Below, in pieces: positions 35,749 through 46,060 of a stretch of 64,000 nt of DNA (positions are counted from its first letter, which is position 1; the number at the start of each line of letters is the position of its first letter). Source of the DNA: Emcibacter sp. Lineage in GTDB: Bacteria; Pseudomonadota; Alphaproteobacteria; Sphingomonadales; Emcibacteraceae. Below the pieces are notes generated by a model. That model had not been told where the DNA came from and searched no databases. It saw nothing but the letters and a program-made list of their open reading frames with translations. Made by a program: the position numbers and the translations under genes. The stretch is from assembly GCA_021741205.1 (NCBI GenBank), contig JAIOYI010000011.1:1-64000 (forward strand). Direction: 5' to 3'.

Positions 35749-37383
35749 TCATGGGTTTAGGGCTTTTTCTATCGAGGCGATGTCTTCGGCATTCTTCAAA
35801 TATTGTGGGGATACACGTTTTTTAGATATTTGTTCATAGGCATAAGCATAGGAAAGAATATTCGCGTCCTGGTTCTGACTGCCAATGAAGGAAATATTGA
35901 CCGGTAAATGATGGATTGTTCCCATAGGCACGGAGGCGTGCGGATATCCTGCTATAGCCGCCATTGAACCCGCCCCAGGAAATTCTGGCCAAACGTCTCC
36001 ATTGATGGGGTCCACGCGCGGTACAATGGGACCAGAAGGGGCTATAAGGAGGTCAACATTATAATACTTAAGAAGAAAGTCTATGCCATTTTCTCTATTG
36101 GCCTTCTGAACGGCCTTAAGGGTAGCAATATATTCGGGGGTGTCCAGTGATTTCATAGCATCTGAAGCAATGAAAATGCTTTGATCAAACAGCGTGAGTT
36201 CAACATCCGAGTGGGCATTATTAAAGTCTATTAATTCTTTGAGTGATCGAACAGGAACATCATTTGGCAAGGAAGACAGATAGCGATTCATACCGTCCTT
36301 GAATTCATATTTTAAGAGGTCATAGGATTGGTTGTCGACGTCCTTGCTGCTAGAGGGGCTTTCATTGATGTCAATAAGAATGGCGCCAGCAGTTTCAATA
36401 TCCTTTAACGCCTCTTCAAAGAGATTTTTGATGTTGTTATTTTGGCCTTCTGCAAAATGTAGAACACCAACACGGACGCCTTTTAAGGCCGTATCTTTCA
36501 GAAGTTCCGTGTAATCAATTTGACTGTCACGGGTCATGGCATTCATCATCATGGCCGCCCCTTTGACGGTTTTTGTTAAGGGGCCTGCAGTATCCTGTGA
36601 AACGGAAATCGGAATAATATAATCCTGTGAAATAAGTCCCACGGTAGGTTTAAACCCGACAATACTGCTTGCATTCGCAGGACAAATGATAGAGCCGTTG
36701 GTTTCTGTGCCAACCGTGGCCGCGGCAAGGGATGCAGCCGTTGCCACAGCGGAACCTGAGCTGGAACCACAGGGATTTCTATCCAACATATGGGCATTTC
36801 TGACCTGCCCACCAAGAGAAGACCATCCACTCATGGAAGATTCAGATCGAAAATTCGCCCATTGGCTTAAATTGGTTTTGCCAAGGATAATGGCGCCCTG
36901 TTGACGCAAATCAGCCACCAGAGGGCTATCCCGACCTGTTATGTTATCCTTCAAAGCCGAAGAACCAGCAGTAGTTGCGATGGGATCTTTTGCTTCAATA
37001 TTATCCTTTAACAGGATAGGAATGCCATGCATCGGCCCCTTTATATTTCCAATGCGTCTTAGTCTGTCAGATTCTTGCGCATCTGAAATTGCATTAGGGT
37101 TTAGGCTTAAGACGGCCTGTAATTTTGGGCCGTTTTTATCAATTTCGGCAATGCGGGCTAAATAAAGTCTGACCAATGCCTCTGATGTAATATTTTGGTG
37201 CGCCAAGGCGTCGGATATTTCGGGTAATGATTTTGCGATGATGCCTTCCGCCTGATAGCTATTTTGATCTTTTTCACCTAGGGTATTCGCATTTTTCTGG
37301 GTTTCGTCGGGAGAACAACCCGTTATAACAAAAGCTATAATAAGAATTAACTGAATAGGTAATATAGAAGTGTATTTTTTCAT
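35749..37383 (-). CDS. Lipoprotein amidase (amidase-signature family)
   Basis: 544 residues. The signal peptide ends with the lipobox VITGC (Cys23), so the enzyme should be tethered in the envelope. The Ser-cisSer-Lys triad is visible: Lys126 in ILLKDNIEA, the serine-rich NPCGSSSGSA at about 204-212, and the nucleophile Ser231 in GTETNGSIICPA. Members hydrolyse diverse amides; an exported lipoprotein version suggests action on periplasmic substrates such as peptide or acyl amides. It precedes the AEC transporter gene by 9 bases. Confidence 0.88.
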   Translation of the reverse strand: MKKYTSILPIQLILIIAFVITGCSPDETQKNANTLGEKDQNSYQAEGIIAKSLPEISDALAHQNITSEALVRLYLARIAEIDKNGPKLQAVLSLNPNAISDAQESDRLRRIGNIKGPMHGIPILLKDNIEAKDPIATTAGSSALKDNITGRDSPLVADLRQQGAIILGKTNLSQWANFRSESSMSGWSSLGGQVRNAHMLDRNPCGSSSGSAVATAASLAAATVGTETNGSIICPANASSIVGFKPTVGLISQDYIIPISVSQDTAGPLTKTVKGAAMMMNAMTRDSQIDYTELLKDTALKGVRVGVLHFAEGQNNNIKNLFEEALKDIETAGAILIDINESPSSSKDVDNQSYDLLKYEFKDGMNRYLSSLPNDVPVRSLKELIDFNNAHSDVELTLFDQSIFIASDAMKSLDTPEYIATLKAVQKANRENGIDFLLKYYNVDLLIAPSGPIVPRVDPINGDVWPEFPGAGSMAAIAGYPHASVPMGTIHHLPVNISFIGSQNQDANILSYAYAYEQISKKRVSPQYLKNAEDIASIEKALNP

Positions 37384-37448
37384 TTTGCTCTTTATCCTAT
37401 TATTTCATGTGGTTATAGCAGGTGTTATAACTTGCTTATTTAAGGCAA

Positions 37449-38135
37449 TTAAAAGATCATATGGACAAATTTTGCCCAAGTTTCGCTGAAGCCTAAGGTG
37501 AAGAAAAGCGTGTAGCGCATCACAAGGAGGGCAAGCCCTATTTTGGTTGCTTTATGAATAGTGCCGAGCGTTTTTTTGTCATAGACGATGACAGCGGCCA
37601 GAAGCCCAAAATGAAATAACATACCAAGAGGCATAAAGCCTAATGTGATAGCCAAACGCGCGGTTGCGGGATCCATGATTAGAATGCTCGCGAGCAACAT
37701 AAAATGTTTATGGGTCAGAGCATCTTTCCGATTTATATAGGCCAGAGAAAATCCCGTAATAAAGAGCAATGTATCCATAAAAGGGAGCATGATAAAATGT
37801 TCAGGCGAGAAGGGTGTGCCGCCATTGGAACCACGGTCAAAGGAATCTTTCATGACAAGGATAGATGTTATGACCATGATTGCAGCCAAGAGAAGGCTCG
37901 CTTTACCAAGTTTCATATGCAGACTGATATTTTTCTTTGCAATGAGAGAGGCCTGAAGAATAAAGAGAATATACCAGCCGAGGTAAGATATGCCGTGCGC
38001 CATAAGGGCGGGATTCATTGTGCCGCCATGATCAAATCGCATTTTGATGAAAGGTATGAAGCCCGCCAAAATAAAGGCGATTAGAACATAGCCCATACGG
38101 ATGTAAAATTTATGCCCAAATTGTTGATTACCCAC
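37449..38135 (-). CDS. Seven-helix integral membrane protein, function unknown
   Basis: 228 residues with roughly seven hydrophobic helices. Visible features are MAHGISYLGWYILFILQASL and HMKLGKASLLLAAIMV in the middle, and HKHFMLLASILIMDPATAR near helix 6. Repeated His-containing helix starts (MAHGIS, LHMKLG, EHFIML, HKHFML) recall haem-binding or DUF2306-like membrane proteins, but I cannot name a family with certainty. The start is GTG at 38135 with AGGGA upstream. It lies between the amidase and LysR genes on the same strand, without clear functional context. Confidence 0.7.
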   Translation of the reverse strand: MGNQQFGHKFYIRMGYVLIAFILAGFIPFIKMRFDHGGTMNPALMAHGISYLGWYILFILQASLIAKKNISLHMKLGKASLLLAAIMVITSILVMKDSFDRGSNGGTPFSPEHFIMLPFMDTLLFITGFSLAYINRKDALTHKHFMLLASILIMDPATARLAITLGFMPLGMLFHFGLLAAVIVYDKKTLGTIHKATKIGLALLVMRYTLFFTLGFSETWAKFVHMIF

Positions 38136-38187
38136 TGTTATATTTCCCTATTTTTTTTTAAATCGTTACGCCTTTATTCTGAAAGAG

Positions 38188-39102
38188 TCAATATTTGTCC
38201 CTTGGATAACTCATATGGGGGAGGTAGGTGATATTAGGAATGCTGTTTTTGGTTATGGTGATAAAGCGGTCGAGAAGATCGGATTTTTCGAGGCTTAAAT
38301 GATGCTCAGAGACAATGAAGCCGATTTCTCGGTCAAGGTTGTAGCCTTCCATAGACAGACGGGTGACGCCCTCGGCACGGTAATGATCGGGCATGGTGGT
38401 AAATCCCACGCCAGCAGCCACCATGGCAAGGGCTCGTTCATCTTGGGCTGTTCTGTAAACAAGGCGGGGACGTACATTGTGATCTGTAAAAAATCGACTG
38501 GTTTCACTTAAAATTTCACAACGGCTACGGACAATGGTTGGTTCATTGGCAAGCTCGGTCGGGTGGATAATGTCCGCCCCTGCCAAGGGATGATGGCTTG
38601 CAATGGCCAAAGAATAGGGTTCACGGTAAAGGGGGATGGTACGCCCCTTTATACTAGGTCTTAAAATGGTCAGCGCAAGATCAATGCGCCCCTCATCCAT
38701 GCGGTTTAATATTTCCTGTTCGGTGCCTTCGAATAATTCGGTGATAAGACCCGCCTCTTGTCGTTGGAAGGGCTGTAAAATCTGTTGAATGGATTGGGAG
38801 GGAATGGTCATTAATATCCCAAGTCGCAAGAGTTTCGGTGTGTCTTCTGCTCTCATGGCAGCCTCGGCTAGGTTAAGCTGATGTAAAACCGCCTTAGCCC
38901 GCTCCACAAAGCGGGTACCATTTTCTGTGAGGAAAACCCGTCTTGCTGAACGATCAAAAAGACTGGTGCCAAGATTTGTCTCAAGCTTTTTAATGCCCGC
39001 AGACAAGGTCGGCTGGGTCACGTAAACCCGTTCAGAGGCCTTGGTGAAACTGCCCGTTTCCACCACCGCTAGAAAATATTTTAGTTGGTATAGCTCAATC
39101 AT
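38188..39102 (-). CDS. LysR-family transcriptional regulator, probable liu operon regulator
   Basis: 304 residues. The N-terminal winged HTH reads QLKYFLAVVETGSFTKASE and VTQPTLSAGIKKLE, and the rest is a periplasmic-binding-like effector domain. The ATG at 39102 is chosen over an in-frame TTG at 39120. The gene is divergent from the leucine degradation operon, with a 130-base gap that holds a 17-bp palindrome of LysR type, so it probably controls both. In pseudomonads the equivalent operon is run by a MerR-type LiuR, so this is a different regulator class. Confidence 0.88.
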   Translation of the reverse strand: MIELYQLKYFLAVVETGSFTKASERVYVTQPTLSAGIKKLETNLGTSLFDRSARRVFLTENGTRFVERAKAVLHQLNLAEAAMRAEDTPKLLRLGILMTIPSQSIQQILQPFQRQEAGLITELFEGTEQEILNRMDEGRIDLALTILRPSIKGRTIPLYREPYSLAIASHHPLAGADIIHPTELANEPTIVRSRCEILSETSRFFTDHNVRPRLVYRTAQDERALAMVAAGVGFTTMPDHYRAEGVTRLSMEGYNLDREIGFIVSEHHLSLEKSDLLDRFITITKNSIPNITYLPHMSYPRDKY

Positions 39103-39133
39103 CGGGAAATTATAACGCAACTTTTCTTTAAAT

Positions 39134-39150
39134 CATAGAAATTTTCTATG
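39134..39150. promoter_or_regulatory. LysR-type operator between lysR and liuB
   Basis: CATAGAAA, a central T and TTTCTATG form a perfect 17-bp palindrome containing ATAG-N7-CTAT, the form of LysR recognition boxes (T-N11-A). It lies 32 bases upstream of the LysR start codon and about 80 bases upstream of liuB. Confidence 0.65.
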
Positions 39151-39232
39151 GAAAGGATAAATATTAGTGATTTTATCTATGTTGTTTTATGGGCTAAGAT
39201 AGATCAAACTTAACAGCAGGGTGCAACATTAT

Positions 39233-40840
39233 ATGACAATCATTCAATCTGCCATAGATCGTAATAGTCCTGAATATTTGTCCAATCAAAAAGCCATGGC
39301 GGCTATTGTTGCGGATTTGAACCAGAAAATTGCCACCATTGAATTGGGCGGCGGTGTTAAATATTGTGAACGTCATTTGGAGCGAGGCAAGCTTCTTCCC
39401 CGTGATCGGGTGAATAGACTTTTAGACAAGGGATCGGCCTTTCTCGAATTTTCTCAGCTTGCTGCCTATGATATGTATAGCAAGGACGTGGCGGCCGCAG
39501 GCGTGATCACAGGGGTCGGCCGTATTGCGGGTCAGGAATGCGTTATTGTCTGTAATGATGCAACCGTTAAGGGCGGCAGCTATTTTCCCATGACCGTGAA
39601 AAAGCATTTGCGGGCGCAGGAAATCGCCGAGCAGAACAACTTGCCTTGCGTTTATCTGGTGGATAGCGGCGGGGCAAATTTGCCGACACAAGATGATGTT
39701 TTTCCCGATAAAAACCATTTTGGCCGAATTTTTTATAATCAAGCCCGCATGTCTGCCAAGGGTATTCCGCAAGTGGCGGTCGTGATGGGGTCTTGTACGG
39801 CGGGTGGGGCTTACGTGCCGGCCATGAGCGATGAAAATGTGATCGTAAAAGAACAAGGTACTATTTTTCTAGCAGGCCCCCCCTTGGTCAAGGCTGCAAC
39901 GGGCGAGGTTGTGAGCGCCGAAGATTTGGGCGGCGGTGATGTGCATACCCGCATATCGGGGGTGGCCGATCATTTGGCGCAAGACGATAACCATGCGCTT
40001 GAAATTGCTCGCACCATTGTGAGAAATTTAAATCGGAAAAAAACCATTCAGCTTGACGTGAAAGAAAGCTGCGAGCCGTTTTATGATCCATCCGAACTTC
40101 ATGGTATAGTCCCGCCTGATCTTAAAACGCCCTATGACGTGCGGGAGGTGATCGCGCGAATTGTGGACGGCAGCGAATTTGACGAGTTTAAGAAACGCTA
40201 CGGCACCACTATTGTTTGTGGTTTCGCCCATATTTACGGCATGCCAGTGGGCATTGTGGCCAATAATGGGGTTATTTTTTCTGAATCCGCCCTTAAAGGC
40301 GCTCATTTTGTCGAGCTTTGTAATCATCGGAAAATTCCATTAATTTTCTTGCAAAATGTGACAGGCTTTATGGTTGGACAAAAATATGAGGCGGGCGGTA
40401 TTGCACGGGACGGGGCAAAGCTTGTGACGGCCGTATCATGTGCCGAGGTGCCGAAATTCACCGTCATTATCGGCGGCTCCTTTGGCGCAGGAAATTACGG
40501 CATGTGCGGCAGAGCCTATAACCCCCGCTTTTTGTGGATGTGGCCCAATGCACGGGTTTCTGTCATGGGGGGTGAACAGGCGGCCAATGTTTTGGCGACC
40601 GTAAGACGGGACGGCATTGAACGGGACGGAAAAGAGTGGAGCGCAGAAGACGAGGCGGCCTTTAAAAAGCCCATCGAGGCGCAATATGAAAGCCAAGGTC
40701 ATCCCTATTATGCCTCGGCACGATTATGGGATGATGGGGTTATTGATCCTAAGGATACAAGGCGTGTCTTGGGGCTTGGGCTATCGGCAAGCCTGAATGC
40801 ACCCTTTGGTCAAACCACTTACGGCGTCTTTAGAATGTAG
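39233..40840 (+). CDS. liuB: 3-methylcrotonyl-CoA carboxylase, carboxyltransferase (beta) subunit
   Basis: About 535 residues of acyl-CoA carboxyltransferase fold. [32 protein letters not shown] and [20 protein letters not shown] are typical of the MCC beta group. It transfers carboxyl from biotin to 3-methylcrotonyl-CoA in leucine degradation, with LiuD as partner. ATG at 39233 is preferred over an in-frame GTG at 39221. First gene of the five-gene liu operon. Confidence 0.92.
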   Translation: MTIIQSAIDRNSPEYLSNQKAMAAIVADLNQKIATIELGGGVKYCERHLERGKLLPRDRVNRLLDKGSAFLEFSQLAAYDMYSKDVAAAGVITGVGRIAGQECVIVCNDATVKGGSYFPMTVKKHLRAQEIAEQNNLPCVYLVDSGGANLPTQDDVFPDKNHFGRIFYNQARMSAKGIPQVAVVMGSCTAGGAYVPAMSDENVIVKEQGTIFLAGPPLVKAATGEVVSAEDLGGGDVHTRISGVADHLAQDDNHALEIARTIVRNLNRKKTIQLDVKESCEPFYDPSELHGIVPPDLKTPYDVREVIARIVDGSEFDEFKKRYGTTIVCGFAHIYGMPVGIVANNGVIFSESALKGAHFVELCNHRKIPLIFLQNVTGFMVGQKYEAGGIARDGAKLVTAVSCAEVPKFTVIIGGSFGAGNYGMCGRAYNPRFLWMWPNARVSVMGGEQAANVLATVRRDGIERDGKEWSAEDEAAFKKPIEAQYESQGHPYYASARLWDDGVIDPKDTRRVLGLGLSASLNAPFGQTTYGVFRM

Positions 40841-40863
40841 GCTGAACGGCAAGGAATAAATAG

Positions 40864-41667
40864 ATGACATATGCAACATTATTATTTGAGCAGGATGAGA
40901 GCGGCATCGCAAAAGTTACCCTCAACAGACCCGATGTTCATAACGCCTTTGATGAACATATGATAAGAGAATTGAGAGATGTTTTTGACAGAATTGAAGA
41001 GGATAAATCTTGTCGTGTGGTGGTGTTGCGGGGGGCGGGTAAAAGCTTTTCGGCAGGGGCAGATCTTGGCTGGATGAAGCGCGCATCGGGCTTTTCTCAT
41101 AATCAGAATATTGCGGATGCTGAATATTTGGCTTCTATGTTGTCAAGCTTAAATGGATCGGGCAAAATGACGATCGCCTGTGTTCATGGGGCGGCCTTGG
41201 GTGGGGGGCTTGGGCTTTTGTCCTGCTGTGATGTGGTGATTGCAGATCAAAATACAACATTCGCCCTGTCAGAAGTTAAAATAGGCCTTATACCAGCGAC
41301 TATTTCCCCCTATGTCTTAAAGGCGATGGGAGCACGCAATGCAAGACGTTATTTCCAAACGGGCGAGCGGTTTAAAGGGGTGAAGGCCTATGAAATGGGA
41401 CTTGTACATGAATTGACCACCACAGAAGAGGACATGGAAAATGCCCTGAACGCTATATTGGATCATGTAAGAGCCAATGGTCCCCATGCCATGCAGGAAG
41501 CCAAACGTCTTATTAAGGATTATGCCGGAAAACCCTTGAGCGCCGATATGATGGAAGATTCCGCCGAACGCATTGCCGCCATTCGGGCCCGCCCCGAAGC
41601 CCGTGAAGGACTGAATGCCTTTCTTGAGAAACGAAAACCCAACTGGCAAGTAAAGGGTAACACATAA
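40864..41667 (+). CDS. liuC: Methylglutaconyl-CoA hydratase
   Basis: 267-residue crotonase-fold enzyme. NRPDVHNAFDEHMI, FSAGADLGWMKR and CVHGAALGGGLGLLSCCDVV form the CoA site and oxyanion hole, and FALSEVKIGLIPATISPYV carries the catalytic acidic residue. The ADLGWM segment is typical of the AUH/LiuC group, which hydrates 3-methylglutaconyl-CoA to HMG-CoA. AAGGA precedes the ATG at 40864. Its stop overlaps the liuD start by one base (TAATG). Confidence 0.9.
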   Translation: MTYATLLFEQDESGIAKVTLNRPDVHNAFDEHMIRELRDVFDRIEEDKSCRVVVLRGAGKSFSAGADLGWMKRASGFSHNQNIADAEYLASMLSSLNGSGKMTIACVHGAALGGGLGLLSCCDVVIADQNTTFALSEVKIGLIPATISPYVLKAMGARNARRYFQTGERFKGVKAYEMGLVHELTTTEEDMENALNAILDHVRANGPHAMQEAKRLIKDYAGKPLSADMMEDSAERIAAIRARPEAREGLNAFLEKRKPNWQVKGNT

Positions 41668-43655
41668 TGTTTAAAAAAATACTGATCGCTAATCGGGGCG
41701 AAATTGCTTGTCGTGTCATAAAAACCGCGCAGAAAAATGGTATCAAGACGGTTGCGGTTTATTCTGATGCCGACAGCAATGCCCGTCACGTGCGCCTTGC
41801 GGATGAGGCTCATCATATTGGCGGGGCGGCGGCAAAGGACAGCTATCTTTTGGCCGATGTTATTCTCGGGGTGGCTCTAAAATCAGGGGCAGAGGCCATT
41901 CATCCGGGCTATGGATTTTTATCGGAAAATGCGGAATTTTCCGAAGCTTGCGCCAAGGCTGGTATTGCCTTTATTGGACCTAGTGCCAATAGCATTCGTT
42001 CTATGGGCCTTAAAGACAGAGCCAAGGATATTATGAGCAAGGCGGGCGTTCCTGTGGTACCAGGTTATCAGGGAACGGATCAAACACCTGCAACATTACA
42101 AAAACAGGCCGATGATATAGGCTATCCTGTTTTGATTAAAGCCATTGCGGGTGGCGGCGGTAAAGGTATGCGGCTTGTGGAAAAGTCGGCAGATTTCATC
42201 TCATCCCTCGAAAGTTGTCAGCGGGAGGCAAAGTCCTCTTTCGGCAATGCCCATGTATTGATTGAAAAATATTTGACCCGCCCTCGCCATATCGAGGTGC
42301 AGGTTTTTGGCGATAATTTTGGCGATGCGGTTTATCTGTATGAGCGGGATTGTTCCCTGCAGCGGCGCCATCAAAAGGTGGTCGAAGAAGCCCCCGCCCC
42401 CGATATGTCGGAGCATATGCGAAAAGCCATGGGCGATGCGGCGGTAAAGGCGGCTCAGGCTATAGCCTATTCTGGGGCAGGTACTATTGAATTTATCGTT
42501 GATGTGGAAAATGGGTTGGAGAATGCCCCCTTTTATTTCATGGAAATGAATACAAGACTTCAGGTGGAACATCCCGTGACCGAGCTTATCACGGGGCAGG
42601 ATTTGGTGGATTGGCAGCTCCGTATTGCGGCGGGGGAAAGACTCCCCCTTGTTCAAGCGGATATCCCTCTGCATGGTCATGCCTTTGAGGTTAGACTTTA
42701 TGCCGAAGACCCTGAAAATAATTTTATGCCCCAAACGGGACGGATCAATCATTTTTCAACGCCCACACAGAATGAAAATTTCCGTCTTGATACGGGGGTT
42801 GAAGTGGGCGATGAGGTTAGTATTTACTATGATCCCATGATTGCCAAGCTGATTGTATGGGGGCATAATCGTGAGGCGGCCTTGCGTCATATGGGCAGAG
42901 CCTTGGAAAATACCGCAATTTCAGGCTTGAAATGTAATTTGGAATTTTTGGGTAATATTATTAACCATTCCGCCTTTCAGGCAGCCCATATTGATACGGG
43001 CTTTATTGAACGCCATAAAAATGACCTCATGCCACAAAATAAGCGGGCGGATCATCATATCTTGGCTCTTGCCACCATGGCGGAACTCGACCCAAATCGG
43101 CAGGGATCTGATCCTTGGGGCTGGTCTGATGGTTGGCGAATGAATTTGGATTTAAAGACTACGCTTACCTTCATAGATCATGAGGAAAAGCGGGCTGTTA
43201 AGGTTATGTACAGGGAAAAGGGATTCTGTTTAACCATTGATGATCAGGATATTGAGGTTCAGATACTCCGCCATGAGGGTGTTGCTCTTGACCTTATGGT
43301 CAATGGTCATAAAATCTCGGCGAAGGTTATTAAAAAGGGGCAGGATTTCACCCTATTTTATGGTGCGAGCGTTTCCTATTTGCATCATTATTTGGCGGGT
43401 GCCGAGGGTGAGGACGAGACAACGGGATCAGGCATTATCACAACACCCATGCCCGGCAAGGTCACCCAAGTTATGGTGAAAGAAGGTGATCTTGTGACGC
43501 TCGGGCAGCCTCTGATGATATTGGAAGCCATGAAAATGGAGCATACCATCAAGGCGCAAATTGTGGGCAAGGTTGATATGTTTCGGCTAGCCATAGGGGA
43601 TCAGGTGGCCGAGGGTGCGATTTTGATCCGTATTATAGAGGAGGGGGCAATATGA
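41667..43655 (+). CDS. liuD: 3-methylcrotonyl-CoA carboxylase, biotin-containing (alpha) subunit
   Basis: 662 residues. A biotin carboxylase part (1 to about 445) has [15 protein letters not shown], the ATP-grasp loop [13 protein letters not shown] and [15 protein letters not shown] spacer follows, and the C-terminal biotinyl domain has the EAMKMEH motif, with the biotinylated Lys near 623. It carboxylates biotin with ATP and bicarbonate and hands CO2 to LiuB. It is coupled to both neighbours by overlapping start and stop codons. Confidence 0.93.
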   Translation: MFKKILIANRGEIACRVIKTAQKNGIKTVAVYSDADSNARHVRLADEAHHIGGAAAKDSYLLADVILGVALKSGAEAIHPGYGFLSENAEFSEACAKAGIAFIGPSANSIRSMGLKDRAKDIMSKAGVPVVPGYQGTDQTPATLQKQADDIGYPVLIKAIAGGGGKGMRLVEKSADFISSLESCQREAKSSFGNAHVLIEKYLTRPRHIEVQVFGDNFGDAVYLYERDCSLQRRHQKVVEEAPAPDMSEHMRKAMGDAAVKAAQAIAYSGAGTIEFIVDVENGLENAPFYFMEMNTRLQVEHPVTELITGQDLVDWQLRIAAGERLPLVQADIPLHGHAFEVRLYAEDPENNFMPQTGRINHFSTPTQNENFRLDTGVEVGDEVSIYYDPMIAKLIVWGHNREAALRHMGRALENTAISGLKCNLEFLGNIINHSAFQAAHIDTGFIERHKNDLMPQNKRADHHILALATMAELDPNRQGSDPWGWSDGWRMNLDLKTTLTFIDHEEKRAVKVMYREKGFCLTIDDQDIEVQILRHEGVALDLMVNGHKISAKVIKKGQDFTLFYGASVSYLHHYLAGAEGEDETTGSGIITTPMPGKVTQVMVKEGDLVTLGQPLMILEAMKMEHTIKAQIVGKVDMFRLAIGDQVAEGAILIRIIEEGAI

Positions 43656-44551
43656 CCCTGCCTTCCAAAGTTCGTCTTTATGAGGTTGGCCCTCGTGACG
43701 GGTTGCAGAATGAAAAGCAGATTGTGCCCACGGCTATTAAGCTTGAACTGATCAGCCTGTTGACCGATACGGGGCTTTCTAAGATTGAGGCCACAAGTTT
43801 TGTATCCCCCAAATGGGTGCCGCAAATGGGCGATAACCGTGAAATCATGGCGGGACTTGCTCCTGTTTTGGGGGTTGATTATCCTGTGCTCACCCCAAAT
43901 TTAAAGGGTTTTGAAGCGGCCGTCTCAGCGGGTGCGAAAGAGGTTGCGATCTTTGGGGCGGCGTCCGAAAGCTTTAGTCAGAAAAATATAAATTGTTCCA
44001 TTGCCGAAAGCTTAGAGCGATTTATGCCTATTATGGCGCAGGCGAAGGCGCATAATATTTTGGTGCGGGGTTATATTTCTTGCGTTGTGGGTTGCCCTTA
44101 TGAGGGGAAAATTTCCCCCCTTGCAGTAGCAAAAATCGCTAAAAAAATGTTTGAAATGGGCTGTTATGAAATATCCCTTGGCGATACAACGGGTGTTGCC
44201 ACGCCAAAAGATATTGATACCCTTCTTGATGTTGTGATGGATTATGTGCAAGTGGCGCATCTCGCCCTGCATTGTCATGATACCTACGGTCAGGCCTTGG
44301 CCAATATTTTGGCGGGGCTTCATAGGGGAATTTCCGTGATTGACAGTTCGGTTGCGGGGCTTGGGGGCTGTCCTTATGCGGTGGGGGCTTCTGGTAATGT
44401 GGCGACCGAGGACGTGCTTTATATGCTGAACGGCATGGGCATTGAAACGGGCGTTGATCTTAATAAAATGATCAAGGCCGCATGGTATATTTCTGATTTT
44501 CTGGGGCGGCGGCCATCTTCTAAGGTGGCGCTTGCTCTTCACAATAAATGA
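43652..44551 (+). CDS. liuE: Hydroxymethylglutaryl-CoA lyase
   Basis: 299 residues, TIM-barrel of the HMGL-like family. [12 protein letters not shown] near the N-terminus carries the catalytic Arg and Asp; [11 protein letters not shown] and [11 protein letters not shown] hold the metal-binding histidines, and [16 protein letters not shown] carries the redox-sensitive catalytic Cys loop. It splits HMG-CoA into acetoacetate and acetyl-CoA. ATG overlaps the liuD stop (ATGA). Confidence 0.93.
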   Translation: MTLPSKVRLYEVGPRDGLQNEKQIVPTAIKLELISLLTDTGLSKIEATSFVSPKWVPQMGDNREIMAGLAPVLGVDYPVLTPNLKGFEAAVSAGAKEVAIFGAASESFSQKNINCSIAESLERFMPIMAQAKAHNILVRGYISCVVGCPYEGKISPLAVAKIAKKMFEMGCYEISLGDTTGVATPKDIDTLLDVVMDYVQVAHLALHCHDTYGQALANILAGLHRGISVIDSSVAGLGGCPYAVGASGNVATEDVLYMLNGMGIETGVDLNKMIKAAWYISDFLGRRPSSKVALALHNK

Positions 44552-44575
44552 TTTTTAACAAGAAAGGGTTATCTC

Positions 44576-45742
44576 ATGATTTCCTATCCATCACTGAATT
44601 TTAATCTGGGCGAAGATATTGATATGTTGCGGGACAGTGTGGCGAATTTTGCCGCAAAGGAGCTTGCACCTCTTGCGGCTGAGATTGATGCGACCAATAA
44701 TTTCCCCGAAGGATTCTGGCAGAAAATGGGTGATCTTGGTATTTTGGGAGTGACGGTGGATGAAGAATATGGCGGTGTTGAAATGGGCTATCTTGCCCAT
44801 ACCATTTGTATGGAGGAAATTTCACGGGCCAGTGCAAGCGTGGGGCTAAGCTACGGCGCTCATTCCAATCTTTGTGTGAATCAGATCAGCCGTAACGGAT
44901 CGGACGAACAAAAGGCAAAATATCTGCCAAAGCTGATTTCGGGGCAACATGTGGGTGCGCTTGCCATGAGCGAACCTGGGTCAGGCTCAGACGTGGTCAG
45001 TATGAAACTTCGGGCTGAAAAGAAGGGCGATCGTTATATCCTGAACGGCAATAAAATGTGGATCACCAATGGTCCTGATGCCAATACGCTTGTGGTTTAT
45101 GCTAAAACGGATCTTGCTGCAGGACCAAAAGGCATTACAGCTTTCATCATTGAAAAAACATTCAAGGGATTTAGTACGGCACAAAAACTTGATAAGCTCG
45201 GCATGCGAGGATCAAACACTTGCGAGCTTGTTTTTGAAGATTGCGAAGTGCCCGAAGAAAATATCCTTGGCAAGCTTGACGGCGGGGTCAGGGTATTGAT
45301 GTCAGGGCTTGATTATGAGCGGGTGGTGTTATCAGGGGGCCCTGTGGGTATTATGCAGGCCTGCCTTGATGTGGTATTGCCCTATATTCATGACCGCAAA
45401 CAATTTGGCACTCCTATTGGTGAATTTCAGCTTATGCAGGGCAAGATTGCTGATATGTATACAGAGCTTAATGCTTGCAGAGCCTATGTCTATGCGGTGG
45501 CAGCGGCTTGTGATCGGGGAGAAACCACCCGCAAAGATGCAGCGGGCTGTATTTTATATTCAGCGGAAAAGGCCACCCAAATGGCACTTCAGGCCATTCA
45601 AAGTTTAGGCGGTAATGGCTATATCAATGAATTTCCCACGGGGCGTCTGCTTCGGGATGCAAAGCTTTATGAAATTGGTGCTGGCACAAGCGAAATTCGC
45701 CGTATGTTGATTGGGCGGGAATTATTTGGCGAAACGGTTTAA
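44576..45742 (+). CDS. liuA: Isovaleryl-CoA dehydrogenase
   Basis: 388-residue acyl-CoA dehydrogenase. [19 protein letters not shown] and [18 protein letters not shown] form the FAD and substrate site. [13 protein letters not shown] places the catalytic Glu at the isovaleryl-type position on the G helix rather than near the C-terminus, which supports IVD over other acyl-CoA dehydrogenases. It oxidises isovaleryl-CoA to 3-methylcrotonyl-CoA, the first committed step, although its gene is last in this operon. AAGAAAGGG precedes the ATG. Confidence 0.92.
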   Translation: MISYPSLNFNLGEDIDMLRDSVANFAAKELAPLAAEIDATNNFPEGFWQKMGDLGILGVTVDEEYGGVEMGYLAHTICMEEISRASASVGLSYGAHSNLCVNQISRNGSDEQKAKYLPKLISGQHVGALAMSEPGSGSDVVSMKLRAEKKGDRYILNGNKMWITNGPDANTLVVYAKTDLAAGPKGITAFIIEKTFKGFSTAQKLDKLGMRGSNTCELVFEDCEVPEENILGKLDGGVRVLMSGLDYERVVLSGGPVGIMQACLDVVLPYIHDRKQFGTPIGEFQLMQGKIADMYTELNACRAYVYAVAAACDRGETTRKDAAGCILYSAEKATQMALQAIQSLGGNGYINEFPTGRLLRDAKLYEIGAGTSEIRRMLIGRELFGETV

Positions 45743-45749
45743 GGTTTCA

Positions 45750-45995
45750 TCAGTTTTCGGTGGTTAACCCTAAATCTTGGGCTTTGGAGAAGGAAAAGCC
45801 TTTGCCTGCGATTTCTTCTTCATCCTCTTCAATGAGGGCGCGGGTTTTCTTTTGCTGGGTTTCATAGTCTTCAAGCATACGAAGTCCCGCACGCACGATT
45901 TCGCTTGCATTATTGAAACGCCCGCTGTCGATTTGGTTAGAAATGAAGGCTTCATAATAGTCGCCAACAACATAAGATTTTTTGGTATTTGTCAT
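45750..45995 (-). CDS. parD: ParD-family antitoxin without an adjacent toxin
   Basis: 81 residues from ATG at 45995; the frame is open further to 46028 but this start gives the usual ParD N-terminus. The ribbon-helix-helix part reads VVGDYYEAFISNQIDSGRF then NNASEIVRAGLRMLEDYE, and the acidic C-terminal tail would bind and neutralise a ParE toxin. No ParE frame follows: the gene ends 7 bases from the convergent liuA stop. It may be a solitary antitoxin left after toxin loss or one that acts on a distant ParE. Confidence 0.8.
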   Translation of the reverse strand: MTNTKKSYVVGDYYEAFISNQIDSGRFNNASEIVRAGLRMLEDYETQQKKTRALIEEDEEEIAGKGFSFSKAQDLGLTTEN

Positions 45996-46060
45996 ATTAA
46001 GTCCTTTTCTGTAGGAAGGACATAACATAAAGTAGGAACCATTCCTACTATTTTTTGTTT

